From Symsagittifera roscoffensis (lineage: Eukaryota; Xenacoelomorpha; Acoela; Convolutidae), in NCBI RefSeq assembly GCF_963678635.1, contig NC_087070.1, positions 38,080,600 to 38,144,599 on the forward strand: DNA of 64,000 bases. The letters are read 5' to 3'. Below are positions 12,401-24,400 of this stretch, piece by piece (positions within the stretch are counted from its first letter, which is position 1; each line of letters starts with the position of its first letter). The notes beneath the pieces are model-generated. The model did not search any database, was not told the DNA's origin, and saw nothing but the letters and a program-made list of their open reading frames with translations. The translations under genes were made by a program, and so were the position numbers.

Positions 12401-15400
12401 AAATATATTCAAATGCTTGAATCTGGTTGGCCGATACTAAAATGGTGCGAATAAAAATCTTAAGTGTAATTTCAATTAAAATTTATTACTTATTCGAATC
12501 AGACTAAAAACAAAACATACAAAATTTGAAATTTGAATCGCGTTTTTCGCAACTTTTTTTTGCAAATTGGGTTAATTTTGGAGAAAAAGTGAAAAAAAAG
12601 TTTTATACAATTTTAACAAAATTAAAATAGTGCAATTTATTTTGCAAAACTCAGACTCAAAATTTTAACCTAAAATTGGTAGATTTAAGCCCTTTAGATC
12701 AATTAAAAATAATGCCACAAGTACCTGGTCAACAAATTAGACCAAATTTCAAGTAGTTTTAGAAAAATATACTTTCAAAATTTTTGCGCAAAACGGTTGA
12801 AAAATGTCTGCAAACTTAGAATGAATTAAAATGAAATTGAAAATAAAACTAGTTTGAAATAGTGTGGAAATTGGAGAGTAAATAAACCAGCCGAAGCTTG
12901 AACCAACCGAAAATGCGCGGAGTATATACACCAGCCAAGAATTTGAATCATATGAATGAATTTGCATAACTGTTGTAACTTTTACATGATTGCTACATAA
13001 CTATTTCATAACACTTACGTATTCTCGGCTCGTTGATACTTCGGCTGGTCTGTATACTACCACAAATTCACTTTCATGAAAAAAGGATGAAAGATTTTTT
13101 CGGCCGTTTAACTTAAATCAGCAATGTAACTCGTTTAAAGCGTGTTGTTTGCTCAATAAACGTTTTGGTGAGTTTGCTTCGAACCGCCAAAAATATTTCG
13201 AAATTTTTTTGCGGCCTGTAACAAAAAATAGCCTGCAGACAACAAAAGATGAAAAACGCATATGCATATAATTTATCGTTCATTGAGAAAAAATCAGGCA
13301 GAAACGTATTTCAAAACTGAAGTCTGTTTCAAAGTGTTTGTATACAACAGGTAAGACAAGTAACAATTTTTCAATTTAAACCCAATATTTCCGATGTTCT
13401 AAAATGGTAGTTTTAAAATGGTAGCTATAACTATTATATTTTTCCAGATGCGATATTTGAAGGTGGCATGTTAATAAAGGAAACAAATAAAAATTGGGCC
13501 AAGTTTTTTACTTATCTTTTAGAGCGGTGGCCTGTTACACTTCATGTCACGCAAAAGGGTACGTCCAAAACTCCATTTGTTCAACTCATTAGGTTGAGTT
13601 AAAACTAAAAAAATTTTGAAGAGGGCGGCCGATTTTTAAATGCATTTAGACATTTTTGGAAGGTTTCGCTAACAACATTGAAAAATTACGTCTTTTCGGC
13701 GGTGCTCCTGAAAAACAGAGTCGACAGGCATAAGCGCCTTTAGGAAAAACGTAGTTGTAGTCAGCTAAAAATGGATTTTTTAACATAGGGTTGACCGTTT
13801 CTGGGGGAAAATGCCATTTGTGTTTTTTAGAATGTTTGGACCAAAAACTGGTTTGCGTAGTGTGTTAAAAAGGGCATTTTGGTTTTAAAAGGACTTTTGT
13901 AAAATAATATCAAGCGCAAAACATTAATTTCAGTGAAGAGCAAGGCAACTCTCCGACTTGACACACCTCTGACTCGGAACCTTAATTGAATACAAACACG
14001 CTTCATACAAATAACGCTTCTTGATTTCCCGTATTTTGAATAGCATGTATACTGAACTTTTCAGTTTTCTAGCCCTAAACAACTACAAGGAGTATTTCCA
14101 AAAAAAACGTTTCCACAAAAACTTATCCAAGCAAACGTTGGAGCTATTCTGCCCAACACCTGGCGTTATCTACAAAACATATACAAAGTTTTCCAAAAAA
14201 GCAGTCTCCAAGCTAAGTCAAATAAAAAGAAGCTTAAAACGTTTTTGGCAATTGGTTTTAAGCTTTCTCATTTATCAGTGTAATCTTTGATTAACATTTG
14301 AACTCTGTGAATTCTCTCTCCCAATGATAAAACTTTTGTTGGCTGCAGTCATCAAATTTTCGAAGATATAACATTGACAAAAAGCACTCACAGAGTGTTT
14401 TTTGAAGTGTCGGTTTTGACAGTGATTCTTGATCGAACTTAAATGATCAAATGCAATATGGTAGAAAACAAACAACCAAACAATTTTTTTTTCTGGATGA
14501 AATTGTTGAAATACAGCTTTTATGAAAAATTCCTTATATTTTGTATACAACTTCAAATTTTACAGCAGATACAGTCAATTGTATAAATGAAAAATAGCTG
14601 AAATTAAATATCCGAACCTGAAAATTGATCAAGCTGAAAAATTGTATATTGTAGCGCTACATACTCGTTTTGGTAAAAGACTTTTGTAAGCAGCAAAATT
14701 AAAATTAAATCCGTGAGATGAGAAGAAAAAGATATCAGACAGACCTTTAGAAACCTTGGAAGGTCTGGCAATAGCAGAATTTTTCCTTTATGTTTAAATA
14801 ATTGCTCACCAGATATAAAAACTCTTTTTTATCCGCACCTAAGTAATTTTGAAGCCTTAAAAATTGTAAGAAATGTAGGATCAACATTACAATCTCCCCC
14901 CTAATTGACCTACCATGCAATTCTCTCCCCAAGCATGAAAGAAAGCATGTATGATTTCTGAAAATTAACTTTTTATTGAAATATGCCTTTCATATAAAAG
15001 CACGAATAAAAATGGTTTTTGCATTTTTAAAGCGGACTTGCATTTGTTTTAATTTTTTTAAAATGATACCGTCATTTTGAACGAATCTAGGCTAAACTCA
15101 AAGTTACTTTATGAAAAACTCATATTTCCCCCTAAATTGATTTTGGGGGATTGTACGGTTAATCCGAAATGTGTTTGCATCCCTTTTAGTTTTTAAAGGT
15201 TCAATACTACTCAGAAACTCTAAGAACGAGCTTCTAATTTGCCAAAGCCTATTCCAGGTTGTACATGGTTTCTATAGGTCTGTCTAACATCTTTGCCGTG
15301 TCAAGATCTTGAGTTTCATTTTTTTTTCCTGCCAAGTTCTTTCCACAAAGCGAATGTGAAAGACTAAAATATTCCATTTGTCAGCTTGCTCTATTTGTTT

Positions 15401-18400
15401 CAGATATTCGTTTTCAGCTACTCAATATTTTACATTGAGATTTAAATTAAACTAAAATTGAAATTTGAAGTTTTGTACAAAACGGAAGGAACGTTTTCCA
15501 AAAAATCTGTCTTCCAACTGAATTAACCAAAAATGAGGCTTAGAAAAGCTTTTAAAAAAATTATTTGAAACAATCGAAAAATCATACTGATCCGCCGTTT
15601 GAACGCTATCAGATTTCTATTCATTCCTTATAATTTGGTCACTTTTTAGGTAAGTGGAAATTTCTACGAAATCATGTCAAACAACCAGGTAAAACATTGT
15701 TTCTTTAAAGTTTAAGTTACAAACATTTGTGAAAGTGGAAAACAGCTATGGCTTAAGGTAGCTTTTATCGGTCGTTTTACATGCCTCAAATACTCTCACA
15801 GGAAATCATCAATTTTCGTTTCCAGAAAGACTGATTAAAATACTTTGGTTCTCCAAAATTTTTACGGCAGGGCATTTTCGGTAGTTTCACTAACTGACTC
15901 ATTTTTAAATTGACAAATGCCTGACAAAACTTCAGCTTTTTATGGCCAATTTTTAAAGCTGTCTGATTTCTACAAGGTCTCAAAAAATCCTTAAAAAAAC
16001 AAATTTAAATAAAATTATGATTTCTTAGAAGGTTTTTATCTATTTTTCCACTTTCTTTCATCGATTATTGTAGTCATAGCTTTTTGAGTTACAAAAACAG
16101 CAACCGCCCGGCGCACAGATAAGGCAACCACCGACAATTTATTCAGATTCAAATACATTCAGTTCAGCCAAAAAATCTCAGACAAATCAGTCAAAAATTA
16201 AAGGGCACAATGTTTTATTGTTATGCAACAATTAGTATGACATGTTTATATTAAAGGTACAAAATTGGTCATAAAGGTACCGGTAATTGGTCTTGCTGTA
16301 GTTCTTCGCATTTTCCACGAGTTTCTCGTTGACAATTAAATATTCGAGTATTACATGTCGAATAATGTAACTGACCATCAGTCTCTCTATTTTGATCTCG
16401 GGTATTTTTAGTCTGCATTAAAACGTGTTATGAGCTTGGATAGAGATGGTTACTGTGTCGACACGAACTTATTGAAGCTTTCATTCCATGCCTCCATTGC
16501 TCTATTTGTGCGAGATTCACTACTGAGCTCGTTCCAATTAATAACGTTCCAATCCGCAATGTCGATTTTCGCTTTGATGCGTCTGCTTCCTCGACAGGCA
16601 CCAATACCAGACAATCTTTCAACACTTCAGCTAAAAAAAAAATTGACCTTAAAAAATTTTAATTTCGGCTCTATTTTTATGGTTTTGATCAATATTTGAA
16701 AATTGTATAAGTTTTTGTCGAGTTTGATTTTTTATTCTACGGCTACTATGAGTTACTGTTGGTTTTATTAAAATGAATTGTTTTATGTGCATTTGAAAAA
16801 AAAATCTCATAAGCCGTCTAATTTTTTGAAGCATCTAAAGGCTTTGATGTTTTGCCGCAATTTTTGCTCGCCCGTTTAAAAACGTTGAATTTGTCCAAAA
16901 AATCTGACCAAATTGTTTCACTGATTTTGGCTGATTTGTCTTAATTTGAAAATAGTTGAACTGTCTGTGACCGAATACGCAACCGCCCATGTTAACCACT
17001 CGACTAACTTTTTTAAATAAAAGTTAAACGCCGTTTTTGAGAAAAAAGGATAAACTGAATGTTACATACACAATTCAAAAACAGAGTAACATACATTTTA
17101 TTCATTGTATTTTGATTATATTTCCAAATGGGAGCTTATTTCTAGTTCTGACTTTTAGGCAAACGTGAAACCTGGTAGCTTAGTTGGTAAACGCGTAAGT
17201 ATAGAAGAACAAATATATCATCAAATGTATTTTTCAGATTAAGAGAAAACTGAAAAAGATTTGAAAACAGGGTTTTGGGAAATTTCTGATCAAATAATTG
17301 CATGTTAGGTTTGTTGAGGGTTTCTGTTTCGGAAATAATCTGTTAATTGAGTGCATATTAATTGTTTAGCGTGAATGAATCATCTTTCCTTGCTAGTTAT
17401 AAAACATACGTAGAAAAAAAGAAAAAAATTAAATAACCGTTGACTTAATAAATAAAGTAGGAAATGAACAGGTATGTTGTTTGCAGGACGCTGAAGTTGT
17501 TCCGTCGTCTACCGGAATCAGCCAGGGAGAGCTAGCCAAAATAATCGAGTCAGGGGCTAAACTGGCAACTGACGCCGTGCCAGATCATCAGGCACTCATG
17601 CCGTCTACAGGATCCACTGGTACGTCCCACTCATTATGCTAATCAGATCAGGTGGGGTGGGGGGGGGGGTAGACTCAGAGAGGTTGAGGGGGGGGGGGGG
17701 GGGTAGACTCAGAGAGGTTGAGGGGGGGGGGACGCGTATTGCTTTGTTACTATTTCAAGATATCCATTTTTGACTGACCGGCCCAAAAATTTGTCCAAAA
17801 ACACTTTAGGCACTGATGTATACTTATTTTGAGGGGGGAGCGCTCGCCTAAAAAAGCGCAATTTTTTGGTCAAATTTTTCCAAAAAGTGCTTAAAAACGC
17901 CTGTTTGGCCTGTTTTTTTTTCTTAATTCCGGCGCAGAAATATGGTCAAAATATTCTCTTTATACTGACTTGGGAATGTTCACTCACAAAATCAATTTAG
18001 TCGACCTTGTCATACCGCTACTGCAGTAGCAGTATTTATTATACGTATGTACAGCCAACCTCTGGTGTTAAATCATTATTTTATGGTACGCTCAAGGTCA
18101 TACATAAGTGATGACACTGAGACTAAGTGAGAGATCAGAGTACTTAACAATGATCTATCTCTCAGTACATAAGAAAACAAAGAAAAGAGAAAATCTAAAT
18201 TCAATATTCAGAATACAGTATTGAATTCCAACTTGTTTTCAATTCGATATCGCAACGCATATCACATGGCGCAGCCAGCAGGATTCGCAGCTCAAGACAA
18301 CAGAACGGATATGGGAATCCCGGTATTTTGGGCATCAGCGAATCTAGACCCTCCGTAGCAATTTAAAATCTGGTTCGAACAATTTCTCATGGCGGTTACG

Positions 18401-21400
18401 GTCAAAGAAAATGTGAACCCAGAGATTATTTTGGAAGAACCAAAAGACATATTAGAGGAACCACCACCACGCCCGGAAACGCCCAGGGATGGGGAGAACG
18501 AAGATGCGAGGAACGCCAGAATTCTTAGAGATAAACTAGCTAGAGACAGAGTAGCATTGGAGAACGAAGAGAAAAGAACAAGAGGCCCACGAGTCGGACA
18601 CAATGTCTTCTACAACGAAGTACAAAAGAAATTGGTGTCACGACTATTTCTATCTTTGGGCACTGAGGGAAAGAAAAGATTCCTACAAAAGAATCCGCAC
18701 GCAGAAATATCGAAAATGACGTTCAGAGAAGTAACAGAGTTGGCAGAAGTCTCGTTTCAAAAAGTGAAATGTGTAACATACGAGAGATACAAGTTATTTA
18801 CGAGAATGCAAGAACCTGGAGAATCTCTGGAATCATTCCACGCAGCGTTAACTGCTCAAGCAGCCCGATCAGAACTAGGAACATTGGAAAATGAAATAGT
18901 GCGAGACTTGTTCATCTCGAAGATGAAGAACATGACATTACAGGACACGTTGACATTCGAAACCCTGGATCCAGAGGAAGTTCTAAAAAGGGCTATAAAA
19001 TTCGAACATAGCAAGTTAACCACAATGGCATTTCAAAAGACTAATGCTGCGGCGGCAGGAGGATCAAGTAGCAATTACACATCGGGTGTAAGAATAAAAC
19101 AGGAACCTGTAATGGCAGTTCGAAATTTGGGGGGGAAAACCAAAACTCCAAATAGAAGAGAAAATAATAACAGACAGAATAATAACAAAAATCAAAACAC
19201 GAAAACAAAACCATGTAATAGATGTGGAAGGACGTTTGAACAATGACACCTAAAAAATTGTCCAGCGATGGGAAAGGACTGTAAAAACTGTGGTAAACCA
19301 AATCATTTCGCTAAAATGTGCAGATCACAACAAGTAAGTGAAGTTGCGGAAGATTCGGAAGAATCGATAGTGGAATGCGACCAGATCAGTGAAGGTGTTG
19401 GGTCTTGTAGTGAATTTGAAGTCATGTTGATACAAACTCAACAACCGGAAAATGAACGAGTTTCAAAATATGTGAAAGATCGAATAAATGATATGAGAAA
19501 AGAAACAAACGGCAAAGTGGTTAGAGTTCAGAAAATAGACTCTATTCGAGATCCAACATTGAACCGCGTAAAGTCACTAAAGGCTATGGTACGAATAGAT
19601 AACCAGATTATTCAGCTAACAGTGGATACTGGTAGCCCTGTTTCATTTCTTAACTGGGCAACGACGAAAGAAATCATGGAAAAATCAAATAAAGTGAGAT
19701 TCATACCGTCTGACAAATTGAACTTACAAACAAAATTTGTGGACTACAACAAACAACCGATCAGTATCCTGGGAGCCCTAAAAACCAATCTGAGGTCAGC
19801 GGGCTGGGAAGTTAAGGGCGCAACCTTTCTGGTATCAGAGCGAAAAACTAGATGCATCATGGGATTAGACTTGCAAGGACAAGTGGGAATAGTGACTACA
19901 CAAAGAACAGCGCCAAAAGAACTCACCAGGTTTGACGTGCTCATGTGCGAGCAGTCGGAAGGTTGGAAAGAAATATTTTTAAATAAATTTAAGAACTTAT
20001 TCGAAAGGCAAGGCATTTCTAAAAACCACATCGTCAGTTCAAAATTCAAATACCCACTATGTCCGATACAAGAAAAGGGGAGAAGAATCCCAATTCATAT
20101 ACAAGATAAAGTCGAAAAAGAAATCGAGAAGTTATTGACAGAAGGTCATATAACAAAACTTGATAAGTGTACAAGTGATTGCTTTATCGCCCCGATTGTG
20201 ATAACAGTAAAGAAGGACGACTCAATAAAATTGGCAATGGACGCGAAACCAATCAATAGACAATTGTTCAAAAACAAATACCAAATGCCAAATGTAGATG
20301 AACTTATTGATGGGGTAAGCCAGATTGTAACTGAAAACAAAAAGGGTACGCTATATTTTTCGGTGTTAGATTTGAAATATGCGTACAGTCAACTAAAATT
20401 AGCTGCGGATACAGCTAGGCAATGCAACTTTAACATTGTGGGCGGAAAAGCAACCGGAACTTACAGATTCTTGACAGGACTCTACGGACTAGCAGATATG
20501 CCAGCTGAATTTCAAAAGGCTATGGATAGAACCATCAATCACGCTAAAAACACGTTCTGTTTTCTGGATGACATACTTATTGTGTCAAAGGGAAGTGAAA
20601 TCGAACATGCCAATCTAGTGGAAGCAGTATTAAAGAAATTGGATGCGGAAAACTTGGCACTGAAACTATCAAAATGTGAATTTTTCAAACAAGAAGTGAA
20701 TTGGTTGGGTCATCATCTCTCAGAAGAAGGGGTTAGACCGAAGATCACTAAAACGGAAGCGGTAGTAAACTTGAACCCGCCCAAATGACAACTAAGGTCA
20801 TTTCTAGGAAGTATAAATCATTTAGCTAAATTTATACCTAACGTAGCAAGTCTGACAGAAAAATTAAGACCACTTCTTAAAGAAGAAAATCAAAAGAAAA
20901 AGTTAAAAAACATGAAACTACCGGTGAAAAAATTCGAGTGGGGGGATGTTCACACAGAAGCATTTAATGCTATAAAAGGAGCTGTGGCGAATATTACGAA
21001 AGTGCATTATTACGATGCAAATCGTGAAACACGAGTTAAATGCGATGCTAGCCATGATGGACTAGGGTCCACTTTAGAACAACAAAATGATGAAGGGTTG
21101 TGGGTCTCAATTTCGTTCGCATCCCGATACCTAAATGCGCAAGAAAAAAAATATTCAACAAATGAGTTGGAATTATTGGCAGTTGTTTGGGCAGTAGATA
21201 GATATAAACACTACCTTCTGGGGAAACCATTTACCATCGCAACTGACCATAAAGCGCTTACAACAGCACTGGATGTTAATCAATCGAACAAGACCTACCA
21301 ATCACGCCTAACCCGGTGGGTTGACCGGTTACTGCCGTATCAGTTCAACATAGTTCACATTCCGGGGAGGGACATGGGCATAGTTGATTATTTATCGCGT

Positions 21401-24400
21401 GATCCTTTCAATGATCCCTGGCCCGAATCAGAATTAGACGAAAAGTTTGTAGTAGCAACAATAAACTCTTTTCATGAAGCGTTCGACTGCTGGAACAGTA
21501 GGCTTAAAGATTCAAGGTCGCTCAACCGGAACGAAAACGTTCTAGAATGTTCTAGAAGGAATGTTAGGAAACAGTCATCAAGTAATGGTTGCTATAGCAA
21601 CCAAAACGGTCAAAACCGAACAAAGCTCGACCGGAACGAGAGAAAACAGTTTCCACGACTCCAAAAACAGCTGAACACAACAGTTCAACAGAAACAAATC
21701 ACTCTTTTGTCAAATCAACCCAGCAAACAGTCAGTCTTAAATAATTGCAAAACGAAAAAACGACCAGTACCGAAAAAAAATAGAAAAAACAGACTCAAGA
21801 ATCGAGATGTCAGAAAATGCAAACAGAACATACGACTGGTGGTCCAGCCCACCACAAGATTGGCGGAACGAGGAGCGTGAAGAAAGCCTAATGGACCCAA
21901 ATGGGAACCGATCATTTTCCACCAATAACGAACTCTCGGGAGAGGAGGAGATCACAGAGACAGTACAACGTACGAGAAAAATTATACGAGGAGGCAGAAA
22001 AAATAGGGACAGCTCAGACAGCGAAACACGTCAAGCACAACGAGTAAAATGGTCACTGGAACCGGAACAACAACGAATAGCGGACCAAAGACTGCTCTCA
22101 TTCTGGCAGCTAATAGGCGGAGAAAACAATGTTCAGGAAAATCGAGAACTGGTGGCCGATACTCAAGAAGTCAGGGACAATTTGGAAGACGAATCAAGTC
22201 CAACATCGTCAAAACCGATCGCATCGACAGAACGAAAACTCAGTGAGGTGAATGTATTAGAAGTCGACCTTACAACCACAGAAGAGGCGGAGAGTGAGGA
22301 GGAAGTATGCTCAATTCAACCGCCAAAGGGTCTAGGAAAATCAAGACTGCAAAAGCAGCAACAAGTAGAGATTCTGGACAACCTCGCAAAACTGTTCGAC
22401 AAAAACTTACTAGCAGAACTGACCACAGAAGACACGTGGATGGACCGCCTCAGGAGAGTGGTAGAGAGAAGGGACAAACAAGGATTCGAATTGATGGGAC
22501 CCTATACAAATCCGTTGTGGTCGCAGATGGCAGTTCAGGACGACTGCATCTTAGTCAATAATCGGCTAGCGGTACCAGTTCAACTACGACAAGCTGTCCT
22601 CAAACGAATACATCGGGGACACCCAGGACAGGAAGCGATGTTGGGAGCAGCGCAATATCTGTGGTGGCCACACATGAATAAGGACATCGTGAATTTGGCA
22701 GAGGAGTGCCGTAGTTGTACCAGATATGGTAAGAATGTTAAATACCTTATTTCGAAAAATTCGTCAAAACCACTGCCACTGCTCACGCAGCCGGGACAGG
22801 AGGTACAACTAGACTACGCGGGGCCTATAGAAAATCAGAAAGGAAAAAAAATCTATCTTTTAGTAGCTATTGATCGATTCTCAAAATTTCCATCAGTGAA
22901 GGTTACAAAATCCACAAGTGGAAAGAGCACAGCAAAATTCTTGAGATCATATATCGACACACATGGAGTCCCTGAATCAATTCGCTCGGATCAATTTTCA
23001 GGCTTTAAGGGAAAAACTCTAAAAAAATTTTGTTCGGAACTTAATATCGAACAAAAATTCTGTCCGGTGGGGGATCACAGAGGTTGTGGGTTGGTTGAAC
23101 GTACAATTCAAACAATAAAAAGAAGACTGGGAGTGATGATGCTCGATGAAAATAATAAATCAATCAAATTATGTCTCAGTATTATAATGCGAGATTTACG
23201 ATGGAACAAGCAGAAAACAATTCAAGTATCCCCGTTCCAAGCACATTTCGGCAGACTACCAAAAACAGAATTTAAAATTGTGAGGGATAGGTTTTTAAAT
23301 AATTCTGATTCTTTAGACAAACAACACTTGGAACGCTCAGCACTGACTGCGTCTCAAATGAAACGGAGGATTGATCAGTCGAGAGAGAATCTCAAGATAG
23401 TGCGCAAGGGACAACTGAGCAGGGATACAAGCCCACTGCACAAGCAGCAGATAACATCGGACAGAGACAAAGAAAGAGCCAAAGCCCTAAAGGAATTGTT
23501 GGAGGCAAATGCCCGATGGAACTACGAAAGAAGGGATGCAGCTAAAAATGACATCAGGAAATTAGTGGACGAGACAGGTCAACTCAATCCCGATCTTCGA
23601 AAAGAAATGATTTACTCTTGGGAAAAAGGATTCGTGGAAGATAAAGTAGAAAACCAATGCAAGTCACCACCCAAGACAATACTTAGAAAGGACCCTCTAA
23701 GGAAAAGCGGACAAGCCCTAACCAGACCATTAAAGGGGAAAATAGCTTCAGAAACGGAATCAACAATTAAGACATCGGCCGGTTCGATCTATAGAAAATC
23801 GGACATAGCTCAATCAAAAACCGTACTTACACAAGAAAAACAGAGAAGCACAAGTAAAAGTCCATCGTCGGAACCTACAAGAAAGTTCAAGCGAGTCAGT
23901 TCTCCAGAACTACTAGAGGAACTGGAATCGGAGGATGAACTCCAAGGAGAAATGGAAATTGCAAATGAAATGAACCCAACAGAGCGCTTTCAGAAGAGCC
24001 AAACAATAGTCACTTCTAAGGACACAGAAGCCGGGGGAGGACTGAATCTTGCAATAAAAAGAGCTAAACCAAACCTGGCGGGACCAAAATCAGCAGAGGA
24101 AACAAACACGAATAAGCCGGAAAAGAGCGGAAAAGAGAAGAAAAGCCGAAGCAAGCAACAACAGGGAACCAACGCAAACCAAACTGCGACTGCAGTCAAC
24201 TCGGAACAAGAGCAAGCAATATCTAAGCCGGATTCGGTCACAGCAGATACCAAAATCCAGTCGAGCTCTACGCCGAAAATCAAACAGCGTCCGAAACTGA
24301 AGGGCATTGACGCGCACACCCCTTTGGAAGATATAGTGGAGACGTTTCACAATAGAAATTTGGCACCGTCTGACTGGGAGAAGTACGCGGACCAACTGTT

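Noticed and set aside
13338-13366. Donor-like ACAG|GTAAGA at 13350 in an open stretch
   Set aside because: No acceptor with a pyrimidine tract yields a multiple-of-three exon.
23990-24395. Antisense frames of 100+ codons
   Set aside because: Shadows of the charged tail of the LTR element on the other strand.
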